A stretch of DNA of 64,000 nt. It comes from Lotus japonicus (Eukaryota; Streptophyta; Magnoliopsida; Fabales; Fabaceae). Positions 54,216 to 64,000 of this stretch are shown here, one piece after another. Position numbers and translations under genes: made by a program. The number at the start of each line of letters is the position of its first letter. The stretch's first letter is position 1. Location: NCBI RefSeq assembly GCF_012489685.1, contig NC_080043.1, positions 17,106,223 to 17,170,222 of the forward strand, read 5' to 3'. A model generated the notes under the pieces. That model saw nothing but the letters and a program-made list of their open reading frames with translations. It searched no databases and was not told the origin of the DNA.

Positions 54216-54557
54216 TTGGGTTGAGAGCGCTGTTTTATTTTTGGAGCTTTTATTTTACTTTGAAGTACTTGTAGTTGATTTTTCAAATGTAAACAATTTT
54301 GTCAGATTACTAGGGTGGTTTTGTTTACACACATGGGTGTGGCCACCGTACATTATTTCAGTTATTGGATTTATATCAATCGTTCGTTTTCCTTACTCGC
54401 ACGTTTGTTTATTTGACTTATATTTAACGCTGAGAACTTTCGTAATAATTGGATCTTTGTCATTTAATGAAGATTAATAAATGGACGGCGAAAATTCTTT
54501 GTGAAAATCATGATTTTTGGTTTTTCGTGACGTCCGAGAAATCGGGGCGTTACATTG

Positions 54558-54569
54558 TGGTATCAGAGC
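54558..54569 (+). other. Primer-binding site (initiator tRNA-Met)
   Basis: TGGTATCAGAGC lies three bases after the 5' LTR end and is complementary to the 3' end of plant tRNA-iMet, the usual primer of Tekay and other chromoviruses. Confidence 0.92.
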
Positions 54570-54702
54570 TCCGGTTGAGAAACCAGAGCACTAAGGGTTT
54601 TGGGCTTACGAGTTTTCGAACTCGTGGTGTTTTGTTTGATAAATGTGTTTTCAAAACTTCGCGGTGAGATTGGGTAGACTTGTTTGCTAAGATGTTTGAA
54701 GT

Positions 54703-54902
54703 GTGATCTTATTTGGAGTGGAGTATCAATGTCCGTTGGTTTACGAGGATCGGAAGTTCCTTGCAAACCTTATATGTTTAGGGCTTAAAGAGCTCGATGT
54801 GATTCTGGGGATGGACTGGTTGGCGCAATATCATGTTCTTTTGGATTGTGCTAACAAGGCCGTGGTATTTCCGGATTCAGGAGTTACGGATTATTTGAAT
54901 TC
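54703..54902 (+). pseudogene. Protease C-terminal remnant of the retrotransposon
   Basis: Reads CPLVYEDRKFLANLICLGLK and then DVILGMDWLAQYHVLLDC, the conserved C-terminal part of the Ty3/gypsy aspartic protease (ILGMDWL motif). The catalytic D-S/T-G and all of gag are absent upstream. It then goes out of frame with the RT: the linker [14 protein letters not shown] is read one base over, from about 54899. The polyprotein is thus broken by a large deletion plus a frameshift. Confidence 0.85.
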
Positions 54903-57874
54903 GTACCAAGAAGGGTTCACCGGCGTTCGTGAACTCCATCGTGGCGGAAGCAAGAAACGATAGTGATGTACGGAACATCTCGATAGTGCAAGACTATGTG
55001 GATGTTTTTCCGGAGGATGTGCCCGGATTGCCACCAGTAAGGGAGACGGAGTTCTCCATTGACATCATGCCCGACACGAGACCGATATCGATGGCGCCGT
55101 ATCGGATGGCACCAGCGGAATTGATGGAATTGGCAAAACAGTTGGATGATCTCTCTTCAAAGGGATTTATTCGACCGAGTGTGTCTCCTTGGGGAGCGCC
55201 AGTGTTGTTGGTAAAGAAGAAGGACGGGAGGTCCAGGTTGTGTGTAGATTACCGACAACTAAACAAGGTGACAGTGAAGAATCGTTATCTGATGCCTCAG
55301 ATAGACGACTTGATGGACCAACTTCGGGGAGCAGTTGTTTTCTCGAAGATTGATCTGAAATCAGGGTATCACCAGATTCGGGTGAAGGAGGCTGACATTC
55401 AGAAGACGGCATTCAGAACTCGATATGGACATTATGAATATCTCGTGATGCCATTTGGAGTTACTAATGCACCCGCAGTTTTTATGGACTACATGAACCG
55501 TGTGTTCAGGCCATTCTTGGACAAGTTCGTGGTGGTGTTCATAGACGATATTCTAATTTACTCGAAGAGTAAGGAGGAACATGAGGAGCATTTACGTCAA
55601 GTGCTAGAGGTGTTGCGGAAGAAGGAACTCTATGCTAATGGAGGAAAGTGTGAGTTCTGGATGGAGGAAGTGAAGTTCCTTGGTCATGTCATATCTAGCA
55701 AAGGTGTGGCAGTGGACCCCAGCAAAATTGAATCAGTTTTGGCATGGGAACAACCGAAGACAGCAAGTGATATCAGAATTTTTGTTGGGCTTGCTGGCTA
55801 CTATCGGCGTTTCGTGAAGGATTACGCCAAGTTGACTGCACCGTTGACTCATTTGACAAAGAAGGATCAACCGTTTGCGTGGACGGAGAAGTGTGAGGCT
55901 AGCTTCCAAGAAATGAAGAAGCGGTTGACCACCGCACCTGTACTAGCTTTGCCAAAGGAGGGAGAACCATACGACGTGTACTGTGATGCGTCGCATAATG
56001 GTTTGGGTTGTGTGATGATGCAAGAGAAGAGGGTGATTGCTTATGCTTCGCGACAGTTGAAAGTCCATGAGAAGAATTACCCTACGCATGATTTGGAGTT
56101 GGCTGCTATAGTGTATGCTCTCAAGATCTGGAGACATTACTTGTATGGCAGTACGTTCACGATCTATAGTGATCACAAGAGTTTGAAGTACTTGTTTGAT
56201 CAGAAGGATCTGAACATGAGGCAGAGACGGTGGATGGAGTTTCTGCAAGACTATGAGTTCTCATTGCAGTATCATCCGGGGAAGACCAATGTTGTAGCTG
56301 ATGCTCTGAGTCGAAAGGCTATACATGTGTCCTCGTTGATGGTCAAGGAGTTAGAATTGTTGGAGGCTTTCCGTGATCTGAGTTTGAATGTTGAACTCGC
56401 ACCGGGGAAGCTGAGCTTTGGAATGGTGACGGTGTCTAGTGGACTCTTGGATGAGATAAAGTCGAAACAAGAGACCGATGAAGGGTTGATTGAATGGCGC
56501 AAGCTTGGGGCACAAGGAAAAGCGTCAAAGTTCGCTATTGGGAACGACAATATTCTGCGTTGTAAGGGACGAGTTTGTGTACCCAATGATGCAGTAATGA
56601 GGAAGCTGATCTTGGATGAAGGTCACAAAAGCAGATTGAGTATTCATCCGGGGATGAATAAGATGTATCAGGACTTGAAACTTCATTTCTGGTGGCCTGG
56701 GATGAAGAAACAAGTAGCTGAGTATGTGTCGACATGTTTGACGTGTCAGAAGGCGAAGGTGGAACATCAGAAACCAGCAGGAAAGCTGCAGTCATTGGAT
56801 GTCCCGGAGTGGAAATGGGATAGCATTTCCATGGACTTCGTGACGGCGTTGCCGCTTACACGAAGGAAGTTCGATGCAATTTGGGTTGTAGTTGATCGAT
56901 TGACGAAGACTGCTCACTTCGTGCCAATCAATCTGAACTACAAGGTAGAGAGGTTGGCGGAGATCTACATTGCTGAGATTGTACGCTTGCACGGTGTGCC
57001 ATCTAGCATTGTGTCGGACAGAGACCCGAGGTTTACCTCGCGTTTCTGGGAAGCTTTGCAGCGGGCTTTGGGAACCAGGCTGAATTTGAGTTCCGCTTAT
57101 CATCCACAGACGGATGGGCAGACCGAGAGGACTATCCAATCCTTGGAGGATTTGCTAAGAGCTTGTGTACTGGATCACAAAGGCAGCTGGGATGAGATGT
57201 TGCCATTGATCGAGTTCACTTACAACAACAGTTTTCATGCAAGTATAGGGATGGCGCCTTATGAAGCGTTGTATGGTCGGAGGTGTCGTACACCCTTGTG
57301 CTGGCATCAAGATGGGGAGAACTTGATTGTTGGGCCTGAATTAGTTCAGCAAACCACAGAAGAGGTGAAGCAAATCCAAGAGAAGATGAGGGTTTCGCAG
57401 AGTCGTCAGAAAAGTTATGCTGACAATCGCAGGAAGGAGTTGGAGTTTCAAGCTGGAGATCATGTCTTCTTGCGGGTTACCCCGATGACAGGTGTCGGAA
57501 GGGCGATCAAGTCAAAGAAGCTTACTCCAAAGTTTATCGGACCGTACCAAATTACGGAGCGTGTTGGACCCGTGGCGTATAGGATTGCCTTACCGCTGTT
57601 CCTATCCAACATACATGATGTGCTGCATGTGTCGCAACTTCGGAAGTATATGGCTGACGATTCTCATGTGATTGAACCTGATGATATTCAGCTGAAGGAT
57701 GATCTAACGATGGAGATGCCGCCCATCAAGATCGTCGACAAAAGCACCAAACGCTTGAGGAACAAGGAAGTATCCTTAGTGAAGGTTGTATGGAATCAAG
57801 CTACGGGCGATGCGACTTGGGAATTAGAGGATAAAATGCGGGAATCACATCCCGAGTTGTTTGTAGACCCTTAA
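54899..57874 (+). CDS. pol: Ty3/gypsy Pol: RT, RNase H, integrase, chromodomain
   Basis: Open frame of about 990 codons with no usable ATG at its head, as expected for part of a polyprotein. Counting from the GTG at 54929: reverse transcriptase has the entry motif [27 protein letters not shown] at about 104 and the catalytic FIDD at 204-207 (usual form YIDD). RNase H has YCDAS with Asp353 and ends [15 protein letters not shown]. Integrase has the zinc finger His566, His573, Cys603, Cys606 and the core Asp636, Asp697, Glu733 ([12 protein letters not shown]). A chromodomain lies at about 936-981 ([18 protein letters not shown]), which places it in the chromovirus branch, closest to Tekay/Del. 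All domains look intact. Upstream it is separated from the protease remnant by a frameshift. Confidence 0.95.
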   Translation: MRTKKGSPAFVNSIVAEARNDSDVRNISIVQDYVDVFPEDVPGLPPVRETEFSIDIMPDTRPISMAPYRMAPAELMELAKQLDDLSSKGFIRPSVSPWGAPVLLVKKKDGRSRLCVDYRQLNKVTVKNRYLMPQIDDLMDQLRGAVVFSKIDLKSGYHQIRVKEADIQKTAFRTRYGHYEYLVMPFGVTNAPAVFMDYMNRVFRPFLDKFVVVFIDDILIYSKSKEEHEEHLRQVLEVLRKKELYANGGKCEFWMEEVKFLGHVISSKGVAVDPSKIESVLAWEQPKTASDIRIFVGLAGYYRRFVKDYAKLTAPLTHLTKKDQPFAWTEKCEASFQEMKKRLTTAPVLALPKEGEPYDVYCDASHNGLGCVMMQEKRVIAYASRQLKVHEKNYPTHDLELAAIVYALKIWRHYLYGSTFTIYSDHKSLKYLFDQKDLNMRQRRWMEFLQDYEFSLQYHPGKTNVVADALSRKAIHVSSLMVKELELLEAFRDLSLNVELAPGKLSFGMVTVSSGLLDEIKSKQETDEGLIEWRKLGAQGKASKFAIGNDNILRCKGRVCVPNDAVMRKLILDEGHKSRLSIHPGMNKMYQDLKLHFWWPGMKKQVAEYVSTCLTCQKAKVEHQKPAGKLQSLDVPEWKWDSISMDFVTALPLTRRKFDAIWVVVDRLTKTAHFVPINLNYKVERLAEIYIAEIVRLHGVPSSIVSDRDPRFTSRFWEALQRALGTRLNLSSAYHPQTDGQTERTIQSLEDLLRACVLDHKGSWDEMLPLIEFTYNNSFHASIGMAPYEALYGRRCRTPLCWHQDGENLIVGPELVQQTTEEVKQIQEKMRVSQSRQKSYADNRRKELEFQAGDHVFLRVTPMTGVGRAIKSKKLTPKFIGPYQITERVGPVAYRIALPLFLSNIHDVLHVSQLRKYMADDSHVIEPDDIQLKDDLTMEMPPIKIVDKSTKRLRNKEVSLVKVVWNQATGDATWELEDKMRESHPELFVDP

Positions 57875-57895
57875 GTTTCGAGGTCGAAACTATTT

Positions 57896-57908
57896 TAAGG
57901 GGGGGAGT
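57896..57908 (+). other. Polypurine tract
   Basis: AAGGGGGGGAG immediately before the 3' LTR start at 57911, the plus-strand priming site of reverse transcription. Confidence 0.85.
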
Positions 57909-57910
57909 AT

Positions 57911-60594
57911 TGTAAGACCCGGTGATTTATTTATGTTTTGTATTATTGAAGAATAATATAAAGTACGATGTTTTATTTTCAGTAAGGAGAAAATACTGAT
58001 TATTTGTTACTATAACGCTTGTATAGTAATTTATTACGTAATTAATTATTACGTAAAGCGCGAGTAGTCGATATGCATGCATGCACATGCATGAAATTCG
58101 AGTAGTGCATAGAATATGCATAAAAGGGAATTTTCGAGACTTATATCTATTATATTGGAGGAGGAGATTTACTTATTTATTTGTTAAGTAAATATAAAGT
58201 GTTTTGGAGTTTTTATTTAAATAATTTTTTTAATTGGATTTAATGTTATTTTGGAAATAAGAAAAGAAAAAAAAAAGAATTGAAGATATATTTTCTTCTA
58301 GGGAGTGGCCGAAACTTTGTTAGGATAATGGTTTGGTTTTTCAAATTTGAAAATTATTTCCATGTGTTTAGTGTTTTAATAATAAAAAAAAAAAAAAATA
58401 TCCTAACAAACTAGAAGGGGGGGGGGGGGACGGCCAAGGTTGTTAGAGGGAATTTAGGGGAGTTTGTTACTTGCTTAGTGGAAAAGTAATTAATTTGAAT
58501 AAAAATTAATTAAAATTATATTTTTGCCCTTGGGCTTGGGCTAAAATTAAGGGTTTTATCGTATTTTTACCTCCACATCCTCCACTATAAATAGGAGTCT
58601 CTAGTGAAGGGAAAATCACAACTCAGAGCTCTCCAAATTTTTGTGAGTCTCTATCTCTCCCTCTCCAGAGTTCTTCTTGACCTCTATAGGAAATAATTCC
58701 TATAGTAACTAAGCTCTGCTTCCTTCGGGAAGTAGTGAACTCAAGTATTTTTTCTTCTTGTTTACAAGAAGAAGATGAAATATTGTTTGGTTTTAGGGGA
58801 TGGGGTTCGAATATTTGAAGGGGGGAAATGATGCTCCTTTTTCCATCAAATTCTAACCCTAGTTTGTTGGTCCGTGCAGGTTCGCGCACGGAAAGGTTAG
58901 ATCGAACGTACTCGATCTCGCGTGGAAAGCGTAGCCAAGGTGAGGGCACTTCCGTCTAGAGAAGTCTTACTGCTTTCTTGCATGTGAAGTTGTATGCGAG
59001 TGTGGTTGATAACATGCTTAGTATTAATATTCAATATTATGCTAAGTGATGATATGATTTATTACTAAGTTAATATGATAAATTCTTAGTATGCTATAGA
59101 ACTAGTTAGTTGATGTATGCTAGTTCAAGTATGCCTTATTTGCTAAGTGAAATTATGCATGATGTTATTTAATTTCAATAACATGAGATAAAATGCCTGT
59201 CTATTTACTTGAAGTAGTAACATGAGACTAGGATTTTATGATGTTTGCTCGCATGCAAGTAAATTATGATTAGTGGAACATAGGTCTGGTTAGGACTATG
59301 AACCATGAGAACAGTGGTTCCGTTAGAGACAAAACGGATAACTTGCACGCGAGGGTGAATGCGGTTTGAACCGTGATGCTATGACTTGTGGGTGTCTGAC
59401 CCATGGTCTGCTGTGGTCGTTCCAAGGAACGCCATGATGTTGTGAGCTTTGCTCATGGTGTTGTTCGTCTGCTGGACGAATGGTGTTGGATCCAAGGTGA
59501 AAGGTGGTTGTGTGAAAAGTGAGGACGCATAGACTAACTGAAACTTAGGCTATGTGATTAACCTTTTAGTTTTGTTCTGTTGATTAATGATGATATTATA
59601 TTGTCTATAACATGCTAGAGACTAGAGATATTTGAGAGTCAGAAGTTGACCCTCTCTATTTGCTATTTGTTGTTTGGGCGCTTAACGCCAACAGATGGTG
59701 ATCCGGAAGGAGCTAGTGGATCAGGACTGAGAGATTTATCTCCATAGTTTTGATGAGGACACGGCCTGGGGTGTCGACTACCGCCAGGAGAAGAACGTGT
59801 ACGTCGGCGGCGCGACCATCTTCAAAAGAGACCAAGCTGGGCAGATTGTTGAGACTCAGCCTATCAGAGGGAAGATTCGGTTTCCTCACGCACCCTTCCG
59901 TTTTGGACTCCCCTTAGGGATGGATTTTCTCAGCGGTTCGGAGTCGGACCCTAGTGAGGGGCCAGGCTACGAGTCAGGCGAGGGGAGCGAGCCTTCAGTG
60001 ACTTCCGAGTACCGGAATCCGACAGAGGGACTTTTGGTGCCGAAGGAGGAGCCGGTGAGCCCCATTGCACCACCCGGGCAAGAGCTGAATCAGGGACTCA
60101 TGGATCCCGTACCATTAGGGTTTGGGTGGAGCTTGGAGGCATTGAGGCAGTGGAACCTGGACATGAAAGTTGAGCTTCCGAAGCCAGGAGAGGAGACGCC
60201 GGAGCCTTCCAACATGTGGGCCAGAGAAGATGCAGACTGCAACGAGTGGCCTTGATTGGGTTGAGAGCGCTGTTTTATTTTTGGAGCTTTTATTTTACTT
60301 TGAAGTACTTGTAGTTGATTTTTCAAATGTAAACAATTTTGTCAGATTACTAGGGTGGTTTTGTTTACACACATGGGTGTGGCCACCGTACATTATTTCA
60401 GTTATTGGATTTATATCAATCGTTCGTTTTCCTTACTCGCACGTTTGTTTATTTGACTTATATTTAACGCTGAGAACTTTCGTAATAATTGGATCTTTGT
60501 CATTTAATGAAGATTAATAAATGGACGGCGAAAATTCTTTGTGAAAATCATGATTTTTGGTTTTTCGTGACGTCCGAGAAATCGGGGCGTTACA
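57911..60594 (+). repeat. 3' LTR of the Tekay-type element
   Basis: 2,684 bp, nearly identical to the 5' LTR. Differences seen include longer A and G runs (about 58383 and 58419), single-base changes near 58289, 58803, 58846, 58978, 59027, 59379, 59407 and 59483, and five changes in the embedded ORF. The TATA box is at 58586. Confidence 0.92.
59695..60255 (+). pseudogene. 3' LTR copy of the 186-codon ORF, nonsense at codon 12
   Basis: Same position and length as the 5' LTR ORF, but the Trp codon at 59728-59730 is TGA. Three further amino-acid differences are seen (Asn to Lys, Lys to Glu, Glu to Gly). An internal ATG could still give about 100 residues of the C-terminal half. Confidence 0.75.
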
Positions 60595-60599
60595 AGTAA

Positions 60600-61180
60600 T
60601 AACAATGATCACAATTCGAATAACATATCAAAAATATAAAACACAAAATAGTTTCTATTTATATGTTAGCTTACCTCTTTAATCAATTTATTCCTCATTC
60701 GCGGTCTCTGAAACAGACAGCTTGAAGGTCATCCTTGAGAAGGATCTGTGCAAACATAGCAATTTCAAAAATTTTCACATCGAACCTGAATCAAAACACG
60801 TTTACTCTTTGTTAGTCAGGAAAAAGTTAAGTAAAAGTCAATCATTCAATCAAGAAGGCAGTCTCCATGGATTAAAGGTAGCATAAAGCAGCAGAAATAT
60901 AATAAAATATTGTCTATGAAAAGGGAATAAAGCAAGTTGTACGAATAGAGAAGATGGGGAAGAAGAAAGTCCTAAAAATGCAGAGAAGCCAAAGACATAT
61001 AAGGTATATCTCAATGAGATAAGACTAATAATAAACTAATCTAACAAATAACAATAAAAACAAAACAAAATCCTTAAAAAATATTTTTTTATATATTGAT
61101 TTTTTTTCACGGATTTGTTTTTCTTTTATTCATTATAAAAATGTACATATATGCTTTTTTTTAATATTTTTAATATCAAA
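60600..61180. other. Helitron interior, 5' side
   Basis: AT-rich DNA between the retrotransposon and the Helitron 5' end. No gene or additional element was recognised. Confidence 0.4.
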
Positions 61181-61258
61181 TGAGAATTAATCTGTGAGTG
61201 ACACCTCATCAATTTGGCCTGAGAATTAATCTGGGAGCGACACCTCATCGAATTGGCC
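61181..61258. repeat. Two tandem copies of a 39 bp unit near the Helitron 5' end
   Basis: The unit starting TGAGAATTAATCTG and ending TTGGCC occurs at 61181 and 61220, with three or four differences. It lies just inside the predicted 5' terminus. Confidence 0.85.
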
Positions 61259-61615
61259 TGATGGAAGTTCTTCTTTTCTAATATATATATATATTGATTG
61301 ATATATTGATATTGATTATATTTATTTTTTATTTGATTTAAATTAATATTTTTATATTTATTAATTAATATGATTATAAAATATAAATTATATAATATTA
61401 AAATAAATTAATTTGGAGTTAGGATACTGAAAGAAAATATATAACTGACATCCTATCATGTTCTATCCTAGCTCACCCTCAGGATAACTTTTACACATGA
61501 TTGACAGGATATGATAGGAGACATGATAGTGTTATCTTATCCTGCTGGCGCAACAAACAACAGATAAAAACAACATATGATTATTATCCTGTCCTTACCA
61601 CCAAATGGACCCTTA

Positions 61616-61949
61616 ATGTTATAGAAATAGCACCAAAGAAGCCCCTTTTGTTAAATTGGCTATTGTCATGTGAACACTTATATTTGATTATGAAGATAAT
61701 TAGATAAAAAATATTTAAACTGAAAATGCTTTATGACATTACGTGGACTATTGTCAATCAAATAAAAAAATTTCGTGGACTAAAAAATATGAAATTTTCT
61801 TAGGGATATTTTAATTATTGGTGTATAAGTACCTGTTTACGGTGGTTTTTGGTAAACAAATATCCTCTTAGTTCGACTAAAGGAAGTTTAGATTTAGGGT
61901 CCTTTTGAGAAAACGTTTTGCCAAAGTATTGTGTGTGAGTGGATGGTTT
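61616..61949. other. Short region between transposons, nothing recognised
   Basis: AT-rich sequence between the right end of the Harbinger element and the putative LTR. No feature was identified. Confidence 0.4.
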
Positions 61950-62636
61950 TCGACAACAATGAGCAATTCAAAAGAAACTGGATTTCATTAAACACGGATC
62001 AATTACATGAAGATCGAATAGTAACAAAGCGAAATGAAAATGACAGGAAACGTAGATTTCGACAGAAAACTACACAATAGGACTGGTAATTGACAAGCTT
62101 AAATGCAAGAAAACTAAACAACTGGTTCTGCAATGTACTCCTTCATCATCACGTCTTGCTCCTTGAGTCTCATTGATGCAGATATTAGAGCTTTTTGGTG
62201 AGTTTTTCAGAGTTGAGTTGGGAACCCTTTTCCTGATGATTCTTCTCGTATTTATAGTGCTTTTTTCTTCCCCCACGTTCTTGGAGGTTGTTCTTCAGTG
62301 CACGATGGCTTCGTGGGTTTGAATTTTGGCGCCTTGCCCCACGTTCAGCCGGTAGTTTTGAGCACGTGACTTTAATTGTTTGTTTGCGACGTGGGTGGCC
62401 TTGAGTCGTGGGTAACCGCCGCCATTCGTGGCATCGTGGATATGCACACGTGCTGATAATTGCCCATCACTCGGTAGCTACTTCCTTCGTTGAGTTTGTC
62501 GAATTTTCCCTTACTTCCTTGACTTTGGGGGATGTTACCTAACGAGTCTCAAGCCTCACCATGGTCCTTTCTGTCGAGAAACCATCTTCCTGACACCGGT
62601 GTCGAGGATCGTGGCGTTAATGATCTTGGCTCAACA
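61950..62636 (-). mobile_element. Putative 3' LTR of a minus-strand Ty3/gypsy element (Tat-like)
   Basis: On the minus strand an LTR-like start TGTTGAGCCAAGATC at 62636 directly follows GGGGGGCAAC, which looks like a polypurine tract. It contains a G-box-like CACGTGGGGG (about 62276) and TATAAATA (62247-62254). The far end is not defined; wording like GTTTAATGAAATCCAG near 62000 suggests the U5 end is close to 61950. Only this LTR is in the window, so no target duplication can be tested. Confidence 0.45.
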
Positions 62637-62945
62637 GTTGCCCCCCAAAAATGTTGGTTGTCGACTGCTTTAGCTTGAAGACACCAAGCATTTTTTATCG
62701 CGCCCGTTCAATCTCAACGATTCAAATGCTTTGTGCCCTTGACCGTTCGATCCTTAGGTCCAATCAGTAGTCATAACGTCTGATGACTTTCCACTAGCTG
62801 ACAGTTATAGCCTTTTTAGGGCCATGATTTCGTCTATGCCAAAAAGCTGGGCAATGACATGATTTAATTAATAAAATAATCACTTGGACTCCAAATTTTA
62901 TAAACTAAGGCATAATGCGGCCTTAGGTCCGTTTTCATTTCTGCT

Positions 62946-62953
62946 TATAAATA
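62946..62953 (+). promoter_or_regulatory. TATA box of the plant-mobile-domain gene
   Basis: TATAAATA lies 116 bp before the ATG at 63069, followed by a CT-rich leader (CTTCCTTCTCCAG and similar). Spacing fits a plant core promoter with a start near 62980. Confidence 0.6.
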
Positions 62954-63068
62954 CCCCATTAACATTCCTCTTCAAGCTTTACTTTCTTCACAAAGCTTTC
63001 AACTTCCTTCTCCAGAGTTCTTACTTCGTCTTCCTCCGTTTTCCTCAGAACATCTATCATTTTCTTCA

Positions 63069-64000
63069 ATGGCTTCTAACCCTGAGCAGACCATTCCGTT
63101 GGCCACCGAGCTTAAGCTGGATGAATCCAAACGCGTGGCAATCCCCGAACCCCCCAACGAAGCGGAGAAGAGAGCTATCTGGAAATCCCAGGTACTCATT
63201 CCTTTCTCTGTTAATGGTACTTTACGCGCCATTTTGGGTCCTTTGATAGTAGTGAAGCATGATAGGCCTAATAGTCTTCCTGAGGAACACGAATCGTTTC
63301 ACCCTAGTGTTAGAGGAGAAGAGCTCATTTTGGCTTTCCAACCTTCTTATCGCATGCCATTTCTCAATGACCCGAAACGGGCCTTTCGTTCAGCTCCTCC
63401 TAACCCCTCTGCTAACAACAAAGCCTACCTCAAATGGTTAGATAGGGTTGAGGAACACAAGAGGCAACACTGGAAAGATGTTGGAATTCTCTACTTGATT
63501 CAGCTGTCGAGATCCCAAATCTCGTATAACCCTGCCATGCTGTTGAGTGCGCTTTACTTTTGGGAGAGGTCTACTAATTGCCTTCATGTCCCCTTTGGCA
63601 TGATTACCCCAACCCTCCTGGATGTTGCTGCCATCACTGGATTATGGCCTATTGGTGATGATTATCACTCCGCGCCCGCAGCTGCTAACCCCATTTCGAT
63701 TCCCACTGACAACATCTCATTTGGTCGGTTTATTAAGGACCATTATGTCGAGAGTGGTGAGGTGTCTGATGCTGAACATGTCGCGTTCTTGTTGTATTGG
63801 CTTTCAGCTTACGTTTTTTGTACCAAGTCTTTGCGTATACCTGCCAAACTTTTACCTTTAGCCAACTTGCTCCACGAGGGTCGACAACTTGCCATGGCTA
63901 GGCTTGTTCTTGGCAACCTTTATCAAATGCTGAATGAAGCTGTCGAGGATATTCGGAATACCAAGACCGTTTCTTTGAATGTGGCTGGACCTCTCTGGTT
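63069..64000 (+). CDS. Plant mobile domain (PMD) protein, runs off the window
   Basis: An open frame of 310 codons from ATG 63069 to the window end, with no stop. It starts MASNPEQTIPLATELKLDES. Family-typical phrases are FQPSYRMPFLNDPKR, VGILYLIQLSRSQISYNP, FGMITPTLLDVAAITGLWP and RIPAKLLPLANLLHEGRQLA, ending at LNVAGPLWL in the visible part. This is the plant mobile domain (aminotransferase-like), found in MAIN/MAIL proteins and in many transposons, including Mutator and Gypsy elements. The start is supported by a TATA box and a CT-rich leader. It lies divergently next to a putative 3' LTR and polypurine tract on the other strand, so it is probably a retrotransposon-borne antisense gene rather than a host MAIL gene. 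That depends on what lies to the right. Confidence 0.75.
   Translation, partial: MASNPEQTIPLATELKLDESKRVAIPEPPNEAEKRAIWKSQVLIPFSVNGTLRAILGPLIVVKHDRPNSLPEEHESFHPSVRGEELILAFQPSYRMPFLNDPKRAFRSAPPNPSANNKAYLKWLDRVEEHKRQHWKDVGILYLIQLSRSQISYNPAMLLSALYFWERSTNCLHVPFGMITPTLLDVAAITGLWPIGDDYHSAPAAANPISIPTDNISFGRFIKDHYVESGEVSDAEHVAFLLYWLSAYVFCTKSLRIPAKLLPLANLLHEGRQLAMARLVLGNLYQMLNEAVEDIRNTKTVSLNVAGPLW

Larger units (their letters stand above)
51875..54554 (+). repeat. 5' LTR of the Tekay-type element
   Basis: 2,680 bp, unusually long. It includes a TATA box (52546), a predicted spliced leader and a 186-codon ORF (53655-54215). The motif CGATATGCATGCATGCACAT at about 52033 is a local palindrome. The homologous solo LTR at 41649 shares the leader landmarks but not the ORF. 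Confidence 0.92.
51875..60594 (+). mobile_element. Tekay/Del-type Ty3/gypsy chromovirus retrotransposon, gag-deleted
   Basis: 8,720 bp flanked by AGTAA (51870-51874 and 60595-60599). The order is 5' LTR, PBS, protease tail, RT, RNase H, integrase, chromodomain, PPT and 3' LTR. The LTRs (2,680 and 2,684 bp) start TGTAAGACCCGG and end GGGGCGTTACA. By eye I count about 14-16 substitutions between them plus homopolymer length changes, roughly 0.5 per cent, so the insertion is young. Only about 145 bp separate the PBS from the protease remnant; gag and the protease active site are missing. Mobility must have depended on proteins from a complete relative, or the deletion came after insertion. Confidence 0.92.
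47656..61309 (-). mobile_element. Putative Helitron, host of the nested LTR elements
   Basis: Read on the minus strand, the 3' terminus (plus coordinate 47656) ends in CTAG and is followed by T. Nine bases before CTAG lies a hairpin with a seven-base stem, CTCGTGC and GCGCGGG, around loop AAC (47670-47686). The 5' end (TC preceded by A) falls among several candidates at 61297-61315, followed by TATATTAGAAAAGAAGAAC. Insertion between A and T, a CTRR end and a 3' hairpin are Helitron hallmarks. No Rep/helicase ORF was found, so it is non-autonomous. After removing the LTR elements inside, about 3.5 kb is its own. Confidence 0.55.
46930..61612 (-). mobile_element. PIF/Harbinger (Tourist-like) element split by a 13.7 kb insertion
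   Basis: The left end GGGCCCGTTTGGTGGTCAGG follows TTA (46927-46929). The inverted right end GGGTCCATTTGGTGGTAAGG precedes TTA (61613-61615). The left half (46930-47655) matches the right half of the element at 32539, read in reverse. The right half (about 61300-61612) matches its left half, including the phrase ATCTGTTGTTTGTTGCGC. Together they form one reverse-oriented copy of that family. All DNA between about 47656 and 61300 is therefore secondary insertion. Confidence 0.72.

Noticed and set aside
54130..54477. Plus-strand 115-codon frame overlapping the LTR ORF
   Set aside because: It starts inside the 186-codon ORF in another frame and continues into AT-rich LTR. Its composition looks like chance.
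62070..62276. Minus-strand 68-codon frame
   Set aside because: It falls within the transcribed part of the putative LTR, just downstream of its TATA box, and has no family resemblance.

Overview
This is plant nuclear DNA, most likely from a papilionoid legume. The evidence is AT-rich intergenic DNA, many short GT-AG introns, plant gene families (a DDX49/RH36-type helicase, an RsgA-type organelle GTPase, B4-type Raf-like kinases with a PB1 domain), and a dense load of plant transposons with intact target-site duplications. The species assignment is inference. There is no bacterial, organellar or CRISPR content.

The left part (1-27.8 kb) is gene space. It holds the 3' half of an RH36-like DEAD-box RNA helicase (+), a complete five-exon RsgA-like GTPase gene (+), and two tandem copies (-) of a gene for a PB1-domain Raf-like protein kinase, each with eight coding exons. 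Seven of the eight exons are matched or nearly matched in length between the copies. To my knowledge the RH36 and RAF18 homologues are also neighbours in Arabidopsis (At1g16280 and At1g16270), so this looks like conserved microsynteny with a local kinase duplication. A 1.27 kb terminal-inverted-repeat element sits just upstream of the first kinase copy.

From 27.8 to 46.9 kb is transposon-dominated DNA with one decayed bZIP gene. Elements with readable boundaries are two Stowaway-like MITEs (TA target duplication), two Mutator-type MITEs (9-10 bp duplications), a 3.4 kb Mutator-type element with about 350 bp inverted repeats that contains a TRIM-like element and a Copia-type solo LTR, a PIF/Harbinger-like element, a 2.87 kb Gypsy-type solo LTR with a MITE inside it, and two SINEs.

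From 46.9 to 61.6 kb is a single nest. A PIF/Harbinger-like element (ends 46930 and 61612, target site TTA) is split by a putative minus-strand Helitron. The Helitron in turn contains a solo LTR (target site ATGCT) and a young 8.7 kb Tekay/Del-type Ty3/gypsy retrotransposon (target site AGTAA). This retrotransposon has nearly identical 2.68 kb LTRs and an open RT-RNase H-integrase-chromodomain frame, but no gag and only the tail of the protease. Each LTR carries a gene-like unit: a TATA box, a predicted spliced leader and a 186-codon ORF of unknown origin, intact in the 5' LTR and stopped at codon 12 in the 3' LTR.

The right edge (61.9-64 kb) looks like the 3' end of another retroelement on the minus strand, with a plant-mobile-domain gene running divergently on the plus strand off the window end. 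This arrangement resembles the antisense extra ORFs known from Tat-lineage Ty3/gypsy elements.
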